Positions 11,380 through 21,869 of a stretch of DNA of 64,000 nucleotides are shown here, one piece after another. The stretch is taken from positions 1 to 64,000 of the forward strand of contig CANTFL010001114.1 of assembly GCA_947650285.1 (NCBI GenBank). The letters run 5' to 3'. The stretch comes from Hyaloperonospora brassicae. Lineage: Eukaryota > Oomycota > Peronosporomycetes > Peronosporales > Peronosporaceae. The stretch's first letter is position 1. Every line of letters begins with the position of its first letter. Under the pieces are notes generated by a model. It worked only from the letters and a program-made list of their open reading frames with translations, searched no databases and was not told the origin of the DNA. The position numbers and the translations under genes are program-made.

Positions 11380-11883
11380 TCAAGTGAGGACATCGCACTC
11401 GCTCGCAGTACATCCACACGCTTGTGGATGCTCCATAACTTTCATCAAATGGATATATGATGAACAAGCGGTAGGAATCTTTACGGATCGATGCTGCCAG
11501 CTCACCCTTGGCTCGTATCTCCTGAGCCAAGGTAATCCCAGGATGACATCAAATTTGTCATCCAGATCCAGTGCGATGAATTCACCATCGTACTGTTCGC
11601 CCTCTAACGTGTAGTCTATTCCTACTACACGTTTATCAACGTTAATCGATGCGCCTGTTGCAAGGCGCACCGTCATCCTCGTGAGGGGAATGTCGCGCTC
11701 AACGAACTTGAGCCTACGACCCTCTCGTGACTGGCGTCGAACAAAGTTGTTCGACGCCCCACAGTCTACTAGGGCACAAAGTGACAAATCATTTGTCGCT
11801 TCCAACTTCAAGGTGATGAGCGAAACGTCATCACCAGGTGCAGAGACACACACTGATTGTGTATCAGGAGCAAATTTCGTCAA
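11380..11883 (-). pseudogene. Retropepsin-like aspartic protease
   Basis: The frame contains ALVDCGASNNFV, the active-site Asp in the LVDxGAS form usual for many Ty3/gypsy proteases, followed by the second conserved strand ending in DVILGLPWLRRYEP. In the family it cuts the Gag-Pol polyprotein. It lies between the zinc knuckle and RT, as expected. It is separated by frameshifts from both. Confidence 0.85.
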
Positions 11884-11933
11884 GAGATTTGCAAATTCTC
11901 TTGAGCTTGATGGAACAGTAGGGTGCTCCGCCC

Positions 11934-12248
11934 CTACTGACCCCGACCAATTTTTGATGGTCCGTTTCGTTGTTGCGGCTTCGCAACAGCGCTGGACCCA
12001 CGCCCATTGCCCTTCTTGGCGAATGGTCGTCCAATTCGCTCAGTACTGTTTGGTACTGGGCGTGAAGCACTACACTCATATGCGTAGTGCCCTAACTTCT
12101 GACAGCGATTGCACTTCTGCAATCGCTTGTTGTTTGAAGAGCGAGGTCTCTCGCTCTCAACATAACAGAGGTCCATTGGTTCTGGACCTCCGATCTCTTG
12201 TCGTCTCGGTGGACGATAAGAGTTTGAGCTAGCATGAGCCTGTCTCAT
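11934..12248 (-). pseudogene. gag: Gag nucleocapsid zinc knuckle
   Basis: This frame carries a CCHC knuckle, CNRCQKLGHYAYEC, in the canonical C-x2-C-x4-H-x4-C spacing, followed by a basic Arg/Lys/Gly-rich tail. In Ty3/gypsy elements it binds the genomic RNA. It is in a different frame from both the capsid part upstream and the protease downstream, so at least two frameshifts separate them in this copy. Confidence 0.8.
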
Positions 12249-12300
12249 GATAAAATTTTCCTGTTCCGTGGCTGATATCGCATCTTCCAGCGCATTCAGC

Positions 12301-13086
12301 TCAAGGCGGACAGGTGGCTCCTGACGGGCCCTTCTGCGAGCCCTTGCATAAAACCGTAATCAACGTGTGTTCATGGACTGGGTTAGCAGTTATACTACTC
12401 GCGAGAAGTCGTATATGTTGTGCGTAAGCGTGCACATCACGCTTACCCTGCTTGAGTTTCAGGAGCTCAGAACGAGCCCTGAACTCATCCCGTGGAGGCT
12501 CAAACGTTTGTCTGACCTGGGAGTTGAAGTCATATAGCGACCTAAAGACATGTGTGTCGCTACTCTCGAGCCCCAGGGACCAAGTTTTAGCACGCCCTGC
12601 CAAATGGGTCTGAGCAAATGTGAGTTTCATTTGCTCATCTTCGACGCGACGAGCCCTTAAGGCTCTGTCGAGTTCGACAAACCACAGTAACAGGGAGTCT
12701 TCCGGGACTCCACTGTACTTGGAGATGTCAATTTTCATGACTTCGGGACGACGCTCATGTGCCGTCCCGCCCACAGCAGCATGGAATTGCTGCTGTCTCA
12801 ACAGCTCTGTCTGTTGAGCACCAAGTTCTCTTAACTGCTCAGCCTGTTGAGAGCCTTGCTGGTGAAGCAAGGCTACTTTCTCCCTTTCGGCGACAAGTTC
12901 ATTTTGGATGAACTTGACGATAGCGGCATGTTGTTGGTCTCTGTCTAGAGACTCCAACATGGCGCTAATGGCGAACTCGCCTACGGTAGAACTCATTCGC
13001 TCTACCGCACCCCATTCGATGTCATTTAAATGGTTAAACCCTTCACGCGTGGCGTGAAAGGTCCCTTCATCATCCAACATGTTCAT
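12301..13086 (-). pseudogene. gag: Retroelement Gag (capsid part)
   Basis: The first element frame starts with ATG 44 bases inside the right LTR and encodes about 261 residues. It has a helical N-terminal half with a Gln-rich stretch, then the retrotransposon Gag core with the pattern 'LWFVELDRAL...EQMKLTFAQTHLAGRAKTW'. The frame is lost at about 12300, before the zinc knuckle, which continues in another frame at 12248. In the family, Gag forms the virus-like particle that packages the RNA. The copy is broken, so I treat it as a pseudogene. Confidence 0.8.
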
Positions 13087-13120
13087 GTTGGATGTTGTGG
13101 TCCTTGGAAGGACTACAAAG

Positions 13121-13128
13121 TGCTACCA
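13121..13128 (-). promoter_or_regulatory. Primer-binding site for minus-strand DNA synthesis
   Basis: Two bases inside the right LTR the minus strand reads TGGTAGCA. This complements a tRNA 3' end of the form UGCUACCA, as found in eukaryotic initiator methionine tRNAs. Only these eight bases match clearly, so the tRNA identity is tentative, but the position and the TGG start are typical. Confidence 0.65.
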
Positions 13129-13130
13129 GG

Positions 13131-13522
13131 TGTAACGGGGCACACCCTTGCGTGAACTTAACGCAAGGGTTTCGGTGCCCCGACAGACGTACACGTGGCA
13201 AGCGAGGAAGCGTCGATAAGGGAAAAGTAAAACTGTTATATTAATATAATTAAGTCTTTTAACTACTGTCTCTCTGTTTGACTTAACTTAATTATGTTAA
13301 TATAACTGAGTGTGTGGTGACGTCTACTCACCACTCATTGCGCGCGTCTTGCGGCGATTGGTGGGTTGATATCGTCAAGATATCAACCAATGAGCAGACT
13401 CTTTGGTCGACCCATTAATATCACCACTTTGGTGATATTATTCAAAGAATATTCAACTTAATATTCTTTATTGTCACTTTCTTTAGAGTGGCAATTTCCA
13501 TGTAACGGGCTGCCCCGTTACA
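13131..13522 (-). repeat. Right LTR (5' LTR of the minus-strand element)
   Basis: It has the same length and ends as the left LTR, with about 20 substitutions and no indels. In the minus orientation it would hold the element's promoter and transcription start. The stem at 13470-13478 / 13487-13495 is the homologue of 5881-5906, with changed but still pairing bases. Confidence 0.95.
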
Positions 13523-15540
13523 GCAACGGCCGGCTCGCTCTTTTCGATCGTTTTATGTGCACCACAGTCCAAAGTATTGTTGTCAGGCTTTGTCGTATCA
13601 CTTCCTGTGTGATGAGGAGATGTAAGATGAAGCGTGGTCTCGGTGTGTGATGGTTATGTTTGCACACAGATTAAGATCGTGGGCAGCAAGTGTCGATCAC
13701 ACTTGCAACGTCAGGAGATGAAGATGGACATGTGTCGCGAAGAACTATACTTGATCATCAGCAAGGTCATAATCCCCTGTAACACAGCACATGGACGGAC
13801 GATAGCTGACGCATGGCAAGTATAGACTCTTACTGCACAGCTTTCATCATTGTATGTGGGCCTTATCGTCTTGGTGCTGGCGCTTGGCGCTGATGATGAT
13901 CCGGTTGAGCTCGAACTGCAGCAGCGGATCCACTCATAGATTCTGCAGCGATGTGCGGCTTGGTCAACGTCGTTCTGTGGATGTAACTGCGCGAAGTCAA
14001 AGCTTCCTGCGATCGAAGTGAAAATATTACGTCGAAAGTATCTTTGGTGTCGTCTTCAAAAGTAAAAGTTTGTTCCACGATCAGGATGACCACAAGCACA
14101 TGCCGTCAATACAAGATCATTCTTTGCGTCTGCAAACTACTTGCAACGACATATACACGAGCGAACACGACTCGATAGTGCATCTACGAAAAAGCAATGA
14201 TCAGCTGGTCAAACAGTCACCGATCGCCCATCCTTGCCGATGGCAGACCGCACAGAACCTTCTGCCAGCAACATACTCTTTGGACACCGATTTGGAATCG
14301 GGTGAACCACGTTGCAGTCGATCGAACGAAAATGATCTCGATGGGTTGGCTTTTGACGACCTGAAGCGACCGTGGGGGCCACTATAGAGACGGCAAACGA
14401 GCAAAGTGTGGACACAGATGCCTGTATGCTGATCCACCGGGATGTGACAAGCGAGTGCTTTCGCCGCTACAAAAACAATTCTTCTTACGTCGATAATTGA
14501 CATCATTGTCGGCTGATCTCATCCTCGTTTTCGCACGACGGGTGCATGACGGCGGTACGCAAATTTATGTATTCTCTGTTCGAATCAGGAGCTACTTTCT
14601 AGCTACCGCCACCGTATCGTGGTGTCGAAACAATTCATGGTGTTTCTTCCTGCCTTCAATCGATACGTGCTTACCGAGACGTTGGAGGTAATCATGGGAG
14701 AAGATCCAAACACAACAATGAAGAAAAAGGTCGGCTTGTCGTGATCGAAGGCTCAAAGCGCAATGTCACGGGGCATTCATAGAAAGTGCGAGGGAGCACC
14801 TTATGCATCTCTCTCTGACACGAGCGACGCGTTCTCTTGCATTAGTTCTGCCCTGACGTCTTGCCTTTTTCAACCTTAAGATCGGCGCTTGCATACTCTG
14901 GATACCCTAGTTACCCTTCGCTGTCACGAAGGTGCAGCACTCGTTTACAAACCCCATTATTTACAACGGGTCTTTTCGGACTTGTGTCGATGGCGGTGTC
15001 CTGTGCAGAATCTCTGCATGTACCATATAGCGGATGCACCAAGAATTTATCCACAGTCCTAACGTCAGAGTACAGCAATGCGCTTGTAGCGAAAAAAACT
15101 ACCCCGCGAAAGCGCTGTCTGTCTGTACGATAGTATGCTAATAAAGAATCTACACATTGTGACAATGCCAGACACCACTGACGAAGGGTATCGTTGTGGC
15201 CCCGATAGGACCTTTCGACTTGACGATAGTCCGTCGCAAGCAAGCGGCCGTGACACAAGTTTGCGGTCGTGAAAGTGAAGTGATACTTTGCGTCAAAAAG
15301 TGAGTCGGAGGGATCAGCAGCAGGCCATTGTTTACCGCACTGAAATATTACCACGAAAGCATAAATAAATGCAGCAATTTAGAAACGCTGAATAGTCGAC
15401 GCCGCCTTATTTTACGGACTGAATTTGCTGCTTTTTCGACACATCATTTCTATCGTTTAGAAATTCACTTGGCTTGGCATCCACGTCGCAGCCCTCTTTC
15501 TGGCCAAAAGAGACTAAATCGAAACACATCACCGTCTCGC
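13523..15540. other. Intergenic DNA right of the retroelement
   Basis: No gene is supported here. It should contain the displaced remainder of the gene whose signal peptide lies at 5474-5541, but no clear exon is visible. Open frames at 14201-14506 and 14911-15354 (both minus) have no motif that I recognise. The last part before 15541 would hold the promoter and 5' leader of the PSMG1-like gene. Confidence 0.5.
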
Positions 15541-16338
15541 ATGGCTGGATCGCTCTCGCCGCGCGTGTTCCTCGCCTTTGACGATATCTCCCGTGCTGGC
15601 AAGCGTACGTTTCGTTCACCTTCTTCGCCATCGTTTGCGCGTTGTGGACTAACCAGCAGCACCTTATTGTCCCTGGCAGACGTCCTGGTCGGTTGTGCTA
15701 AGTTTGCCAGCACAGACGCTGTGCCTGTGCCGCGCTCGGATTTAGAAACGCTTTTTCCCATAGAAATCTGCCAATTTCTTCGGTTGTACCAGTACCCACA
15801 CGACCAAGCGACAATTATTACAGTGGACACGGCGAAGTTACAGGCGAACGAGCAATGGGAAGTAGCAGATGCACTGGTGTCTGCCTTCAGTCGAGCGAAC
15901 GTTGAGACGCTGACGGTCGTGGCAGCAGCGCACTTGCCCTACGCAAAAGACGGCGGTCTGAACGTGTTTTACCGCAACGTGAACGTCGAGACCGCTGGAG
16001 AAGACGTGGCGGCTGTGCTGCCAGCTGCTGATCCGGCGTGGGAGATCAAGGACCCGTGGCTGGCTGCGCTACTGCAGTGGATTCGCGTCGAGCAGTGGCC
16101 ACGCACGCACGTGCTGCTGGCCAAGGGGCACAAGCCTGGTCGAGACTTGGCTGGGACGTACGAGGCCGTTGAGGCGTTGAGTCGGGCGTTGCCGCTTTTT
16201 GCAAAGGACATGACAGTTGACGACACGCTGCAAGTGCAGCAACGGTTAGCTCGAGTGCTGACGACGGAGAACTCGACAACAACAACAACGACGGCGTTGA
16301 CAGCGAAGGACGAGCACATTGCGTTGCTGTATCGATAG
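15541..16338 (+). CDS. Proteasome assembly chaperone 1-like protein
   Basis: The frame is open from 15328, but I choose the ATG at 15541 because the upstream part has no protein character. A likely 75-base intron (15605-15679: GTACGT donor, GACTAAC-like branch site, CAG end) joins two exons into 240 residues. Because 75 is divisible by three, the unspliced frame is also open (265 residues). The resemblance to PSMG1/PAC1 rests on the 'VLVGCAKF' segment, a 'VETLTVVAAAHLPY' strand and the 'WLAALLQWIRVEQWPRTHVLLAKG' stretch with a following helix. That family helps to build the 20S proteasome alpha ring in the cytosol. A Thr run sits near the C-terminus. The gene is convergent with the MECR gene, with 185 bases between stops. 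Identity is tentative. Confidence 0.5.
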   Translation: MAGSLSPRVFLAFDDISRAGKRTFRSPSSPSFARCGLTSSTLLSLADVLVGCAKFASTDAVPVPRSDLETLFPIEICQFLRLYQYPHDQATIITVDTAKLQANEQWEVADALVSAFSRANVETLTVVAAAHLPYAKDGGLNVFYRNVNVETAGEDVAAVLPAADPAWEIKDPWLAALLQWIRVEQWPRTHVLLAKGHKPGRDLAGTYEAVEALSRALPLFAKDMTVDDTLQVQQRLARVLTTENSTTTTTTALTAKDEHIALLYR

Positions 16339-16523
16339 ACGCGCATATGAGAAAAGCAGTGCACTGGTTTGACGCAAGCGCACGATGTGGTCATGCTCCG
16401 GTATGTTTATTGCAAGCGTTGGATTGCAAACTCTTGTTACGTCGTCTGCTGTGCCTCTTCCTCTCTGTTTGGCACGTCTGCGCTCAATGGACGACACCAA
16501 ACACGCAACCAGCACGATGTGGT

Positions 16524-17901
16524 CTACTCCATCAGCAGCACGACCTTGCGCTTGGTTGTGCGGTTCACGGCAGCGTGCAGAGCGTCGTCAAAGTCGGCAA
16601 ACTTATATGTTTGAATCCAAGTGCGCAGCTTCCCAGCTTCCACGAGGTCCGCTAGCTCCGACAGCATGGCAGCACGCTCCTCGACAGTCGAGTCTTTGAC
16701 CCACTGGCTCAGCCAGAAGCCTTTGAGCGTAATGTCGTGGAAGATCAGAGCGCTCGTGCTCACCGATACCGCCCGCTTGCTCATGCCGCCGTATGTGACG
16801 TGCACGCCCTTCTTGGCCAGCACTTTCGCCATCTCGAGGCTCGTCTTGCCGCCCACGCAGTTCAGCGCGAGCTTCGGAGCCGGCAAGTCGGAGATCAGCT
16901 CTTTGAACTTGGCCGAGCCCATGTAATCGGCCGTGCACACAATCGTGGCACCCAGGTTTTTCAAATGCTGCACAGTGTCGTCATAGTCACCGTCGTCGCG
17001 AATGATGTTAATGGTCGTGATGCCCCGCAGCGTCGCCAGCTGGATGACAGCTTGACCCACTGCACTGTTGGCGCCATTCTGGATCACAACGTCGCCTTTG
17101 CTCAGCGTCGTAAAGTCCGCCAGCATCCGATACGCCGTCGACGGGTTCACCGATAAAGTTGCTGCATCTTCCACCGAGATCGATTCCGAGATCTTCATCA
17201 CTTCGGTGCTGTTCGCCACCGCTTTGCTCCGCCATGTTCCTACATCACAGTTGACAACAACCAAATAACCAACCAACAGATCAATCAATCAATCAGTCCA
17301 TCCGTCCGTCGGTCAGCTGCAGTCACACCCTCCAGCTCCACTTCTCAGGACGTCACGTGACAACGTCATCCTCTAGGCACCTACCAAAGGCAGCGCCCGT
17401 GGGAATGACACGGTCATTGACCTTGACGTGAGTCACGCCATCACCCACTGCCGTGACGACCGCCACTCCTTCATTGCCAGCGACCGCTGGGAACTGGGGC
17501 TTGATCGCGTACGTGCCCTGGATCTGCGACAAGTCCGACACGTTGATCGGGGCGGCTAAGAACCGGAGCGCCACTTGACCAGTGGCGGGCGCTGTCTCCT
17601 TGTCGTCTGCCTCCGTTCTAGTGACACACATACGTCCACAAAGCAGCACCGCCACAATCAAACACCACAACAGCACAATCAAAATCGAACAGCGTTGCAA
17701 CAAAAATGGATTCGACTGATAAAAATACACTTTTTATAAAAAAACACACACACACACTAATCCACATCCTCTGCATCGCCGCAGCGTCGCGTGCTGCACG
17801 TACCGGAGGACAGTCAGCGGATGGCCGAACTCCGAGTAGCGGATGGTGCTCATGGAGCGTTTGCTCTGTGCCGAGAGGCTTTTGGCGAGGAGAGAGAGCA
17901 T
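16524..17901 (-). CDS. MECR: Mitochondrial trans-2-enoyl-CoA/ACP reductase (MECR/ETR1 type)
   Basis: Three exons fit in phase: 17901-17804, 17617-17385 and 17239-16524, separated by 186- and 145-base GT-AG introns. The product has 348 residues. The start at 17901 adds a basic, Ser/Leu-rich presequence ([15 protein letters not shown]) typical of mitochondrial import; an in-frame ATG 16 codons later would lack it. The mature part begins with IRYSEFGHP, followed by the GroES-like fold ([34 protein letters not shown]) and the NADPH-binding Rossmann motif ([14 protein letters not shown]). It ends close to the family's usual length. The enzyme performs the last reduction of mitochondrial fatty acid synthesis, which supplies the lipoate precursor. 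None of the splice joints is visible in a single open frame, so older gene models could miss exon 1. Confidence 0.88.
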
Positions 17902-20420
17902 ACTGCAGCGGCGACACGTCGAGAGAGAGAGAGAGAGAACGCGGGGGACTGGAAATAGTCGGTGGGGAGCCGCTCGGTTTTCGAAATTTCGGAAATATGA
18001 GTGACTTGGGTTTTGTAGCCCGTGGTTTTGACAGGTTGATATCGGTTTGGCCAGGCACGAGCGAGCGTGTGGGGTGGTGGGGGCGTGCCGACCCCGTTCG
18101 AGCGACGTTCGTGCAACCGTCAACAGCCGCGCGACCGTCGCCCACCCGAACGTCCGTCGCCCACCTGTCATTGTGACGTTGCTCGGTCTTTCGTTTCGCA
18201 ACATACGGGCGATGTCGTTGTCGAGGCGCAACATAAGAGCGAATGGCTCACAGCGTCGTTGAAAATGGCATGTTGGGCTCATTAAGCAATTTGGGGACGA
18301 GCGCACGCGACAAGACACAATGTAGCGACGTGCACGTGGCATACCTTCCCGATGATCAGATAAAGTTTGAGATCCGTGAATTGGAGCCTGGGGGTCATTG
18401 CACTTGTGCAGTGCTGGGTCGATACTGTGGACGAAATACTTGGTGATGGGACTGTTTGTTTAGTAGTAAATGCATGGATGCGGAAGAAGCATTCGCCGCT
18501 TTCTCGATGATGTTCATTACATTTAATCTTTGAGACCTGAACACAAGCATGTTGTCAACCTGCTATGCTGAGAGAAAGCCCTATATACCTGTATGTCGTT
18601 ACGTACGTTGAGATAGACACGTGTAGGTGTTTGAGCTTCTGCTCTGTCGGCAAGATCTCACTCACCTCGATCGTAAGTGTAAGTAGTTCTACTTCATCGC
18701 ACCATGTACGATTTGTCAATGAGAGCAACTGATTGTACGGTGACAGCTGTCTATACTACTCAAGCATTAGTCTCGTAGTACTTTTTTCGCCACCGTCTAC
18801 TGTAAGCTCTGTAGATAGGGCTCTTCTTGGCCAAGACGTCATCGCTCGAGACAGACAAGAAAGCACCTGTAAAATGTTGCCCTATTCTCAATCGCGAGTC
18901 GCGAACTCGTAGCGTGACACACAACCAAATCCACGGTAGTCCAGTACAAGACAGCAGCATCAGCTGATATTCTGCCTGCCCGTGAAGTCGAAGTCTGTCA
19001 CGAAGCAGTCAAGAGCAGGTGCATCGTTGAGAACCAAATGCTTCACGTTTGCGACTTCCACACCACATGTCCAAACGTCAGCAAAGCAAGGAGCCTCCAA
19101 TACCATGTCCAATCGTTTTAACAAGTCAGAATCTGCAGCAGCATGTATTCTTACTCGGTAGAACGCGCCAGCTCTAGTGTTAATCTTGCACTGTTGGAAG
19201 CAAATAGTCGATGCAAGGCTTGTTTCGACTGGAGCGTCGTGTTACAACGCACCTCTGTAAGCTATCAAGATCTAGCCCCTGCACCCTCTCGTTGGTGCAG
19301 ACTTGCCATATCATAACGTCTTTATGCTTTTACAACAGCGTAATTGTCCGTTGTTGCCTGCGGGTAGATGGACGTTATAGGCTTCGTTTTCGAGCCAATT
19401 GAAGCATACGCATACTGCGCAATCGATAGCATTGCCGACTGCAGTAGCTCGAGTTGCCATGACAGCTGGGGCGTTCCCCACGCGACATCGCATCCTGTAC
19501 TGCTATCGATGCAGCTTGTAAAAGGGGCTTCACAACATGACAGCCGGGCCACTCTGGTGTGTTGAGGCACTCGACACGGACTTTCATCCCGTGACTCACA
19601 AGTCGTAGCGCGATAGCCTCATGTTGCTGTCCCGCTTGTCACTAACTCTATTGTGTCACGCAAACACCTGCGAGATGGCGTCGTGCACGACAGTCGTAAG
19701 CTTTATGATTCGCAAGAGACTGTCACTTTCGACGAAAACTCGCAAGTCGTCGTGTACGTTTCTGTGAAAATGGAATCTGCTTGCACCTGTTTGGAGTAGT
19801 GCGAATCGGTCGTTCATCGCGACATTGGCAACTCATCCGTCAAAAGCCCTTCGACTTGCACTGGCGTGAGGCACATGTTACGATACCTTGTCCCATGATT
19901 TGGCAGTTGATCCATAGTTGAGCTACGCTAACAAAGACGTCAGAGTTCGATCGGGCGGTAGCTGTAAGCAATATCTCAAGTCTGTTTGGTACGTGTACAA
20001 GAAGAGGCTAAGACGCTGAAAGACTATCCAAGAAACCAATGATGTAGTCGAAAAGAGTAGTCGGTATCTATTATCTTTTGCATCCCACTGCCCAACTTGC
20101 TCGGACAAACGATTGCTGTCTACGTGGCGCTCAAGCTTCGAGCCGCCTATTGCGCGCTAGTACAGCTCATCAAGACGTCGTAAGCTATGAGAGCTGCAAC
20201 TTCCATTGCTCTGAACGAGAAATCAACAGCGATCAGTATGTCCTTCAACAGAAAGTCGTTCCATTCCAAGCACACGGACAGACGAGAGTCACATGTGTCA
20301 ATGTCGAGACGCACGATCGTTGCGGAAGAACATCTCCACGTTCGTTAGCTTCGGTTGTTTCAGGTCACCATAGCTCGTCATTGTGCCGTCTGTTGCGACT
20401 TACACCACCTGCAAAGCGCT
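17902..20420. other. Intergenic DNA with weak gene remnants
   Basis: A GA-rich run (17924-17940) lies just upstream of the MECR start. Apart from the unrecognised open stretch at 18960-19241, no coding feature is supported. Confidence 0.5.
18960..19241 (-). other. Unrecognised open stretch, possible gene remnant
   Basis: About 93 codons are open on the minus strand between stops, with protein-like composition (for example LDMVLEAPCFADVWTCGVEV and HLVLNDAPALDCFVTDFDF). There is no suitable start codon at the beginning, and neighbouring frames are closed. It could be an exon of an undetected gene or a decayed copy. I do not recognise the family. Confidence 0.2.
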
Positions 20421-21869
20421 TCAAGCGTTCGTCTGGGCGCGTCCACACGTCGGACAAACTAACGCTTCGTTCAGTTTTGCCACAATGCACTCGTCGTGGA
20501 ACTGGTGACCGCAGTTCAGTGTCGTCAAGTAGTACGTCGCTGCTCGTCGTCGGTTCACGCTGCTCTGATTCGGTCGATAGCCGCCGACAGCACAGGCAGT
20601 GCTGCTCCCACTAGGCGTGCCCATACCTTGCCACGACGGCGTAAACACACCGCTCGTACTGGTGTTGCTGTTCCTGTTGGCGCGAGACTGGAGCCACCCG
20701 CCCGTGTCCGTGCAGCACGCCGTCGACCTGCTGCTGTCAATGATCTCATCGACACTGCCATTCACAGCCTCGTCTTCTTCCAAGAGCAAAGCAGTCAGAT
20801 TCGACCGCGGCATCAACGGCAAATCCTCGGACGCTGCGTTTCCACAGAGCCGTAAGCCACAGATCGTACAGTCGTCGCACTCGTCCAGTTCCGTGACCAC
20901 ATCAAACGCGGCACCTAAGTCCCTCGACGAACTCGTAGGCAACGACCTTCGCACTGACTGCTTCGCCTGTTGCTGCTGCTGCTGCTGGTGGTGGTGTTCC
21001 TCCTCCTGCTGCTGCTGCTCAGCTGCCCCACGTCCTCGAAAGTGCTGCTTGACCGACGTCGCAGTTTCCTTCAACTTGGCGCCGTACACGTGGGCCCATC
21101 CTCTGTCCCTCTTTGTCCACTGCACCGGTGCGTACTGCAGTCCGTACTGCTGCAGGGCATCGCCATAGACGAACCGCACGAGTTCGTCGGCAAAGGCCGT
21201 CACAACGATCGCACAGCCCAAGTTTTGCCGGTCCGTCACGAACCCAAAGAGCACTGCGAAGAACCGCTCGAGGCTCTGCCGTCGCTGGTGGATCACCCCC
21301 GCGCGGCCACTGGCGAACGTCGGGACCCACTTCTTGGGGAAGTAGCTCTTGAGAAAGCCAGAGAGCCACGGGCAGTCGGCCGTGCAAAAGTGGCCGTGCT
21401 GCAGGCGCTTGACGAGCCGCTGCTGGAGCTTCCGGTACTCGTCGAACGACCGCGCGTGGCGCCAGAGCACGTCGAGCTCGCGGTGGCGCACGGTCATGAC
21501 GTACCGCACGTCGGTGCGGTTCTTTGTCACCGACAGTTCGAGCGAGACGTGCTCGAGGAACTCAATCGTCACGGGGACAGTACTACCAGCGGACGTGGCG
21601 GTCGTGCGGTGGACGAGGGCGTCGGCGGAGGTACTATTTGCGGTGCTCGTTGTACTGGCGACGCGACTGCTACTGCTGTGGCGACTGCTCTTGCGGTGGA
21701 GACTTTTGACCGAAGACGAAGACGAAGAGGATAAGGACGAGGTACTGGTGCTGGTGGCCCGACGACGATGTGGTCTTCGAGTTGAATGGGCACGAGGGGC
21801 GAACGCCGTCGATAGTTCCATTGCTGCAAGTTGCATCGGGTGAGGAGGTGGAAGCTGATTTGGTTTCAA
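20421..21869 (-). CDS. PX-domain protein with C-terminal RING-type zinc finger
   Basis: A single exon encodes 482 residues. Residues about 20-80 are Ser/Thr/Arg-rich and probably disordered. A phox-homology domain follows (about 95-240), with the strand order, the RxYxxF-like core (HARSFDEYRKLQQRL) and the late helix (RRQSLERFFAVLFGF) of that fold, so binding to phosphoinositides on endosomal membranes is likely. A Gln run (about 295-302) and a Ser/Asp-rich linker lead to a RING-H2-like finger split by a long insert: CDDCTICGLRLCG early, then LNCGHQFHDECIVAKLNEALVCPTCGR at the end. That arrangement suggests an E3 ubiquitin ligase acting at membranes. The upstream region has GGTTG repeats. The start at 21869 is the first ATG in frame, but ATG codons a few residues later are possible. 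Confidence 0.85.
   Translation of the reverse strand: MKPNQLPPPHPMQLAAMELSTAFAPRAHSTRRPHRRRATSTSTSSLSSSSSSSVKSLHRKSSRHSSSSRVASTTSTANSTSADALVHRTTATSAGSTVPVTIEFLEHVSLELSVTKNRTDVRYVMTVRHRELDVLWRHARSFDEYRKLQQRLVKRLQHGHFCTADCPWLSGFLKSYFPKKWVPTFASGRAGVIHQRRQSLERFFAVLFGFVTDRQNLGCAIVVTAFADELVRFVYGDALQQYGLQYAPVQWTKRDRGWAHVYGAKLKETATSVKQHFRGRGAAEQQQQEEEHHHQQQQQQQAKQSVRRSLPTSSSRDLGAAFDVVTELDECDDCTICGLRLCGNAASEDLPLMPRSNLTALLLEEDEAVNGSVDEIIDSSRSTACCTDTGGWLQSRANRNSNTSTSGVFTPSWQGMGTPSGSSTACAVGGYRPNQSSVNRRRAATYYLTTLNCGHQFHDECIVAKLNEALVCPTCGRAQTNA

Larger units (their letters stand above)
5542..13522 (-). mobile_element. Ty3/gypsy chromovirus-type LTR retrotransposon (decayed)
   Basis: Two 392-base LTRs flank about 7.2 kb that codes on the minus strand, in order: Gag, CCHC zinc knuckle, aspartic protease, reverse transcriptase, RNase H, integrase and chromodomain. 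RT before integrase marks it as Ty3/gypsy, and the C-terminal chromodomain places it among chromoviruses. Orientation is confirmed by a primer-binding site next to the right LTR and a polypurine tract next to the left LTR. The domains sit in different minus-strand frames, so several frameshifts have broken the polyprotein. The LTRs differ at about 20 of 392 positions by my count (about 5 percent), so the copy is not recent. The flanks aaacg and gcaac do not form a clean target duplication. A long antisense reading frame lies between the integrase end and the left LTR. Confidence 0.93.
5542..13522. repeat. Array of perfect short inverted repeats tiling the whole retroelement
   Basis: Perfect hairpin-forming pairs with arms of 7-11 bases and short loops recur about every 30-60 bases through LTRs, coding regions and the antisense frame. 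Verified examples: 5950-5958/5962-5970, 6050-6059/6069-6078, 6413-6421/6426-6434, 6741-6750/6760-6769, 9005-9014/9018-9027, 9037-9046/9060-9069, 9986-9995/10000-10009, 10057-10067/10069-10079, 10807-10816/10823-10832, 10936-10946/10955-10965, 11106-11115/11124-11133. I saw no such density in the flanks or in the host genes. Confidence 0.85.
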
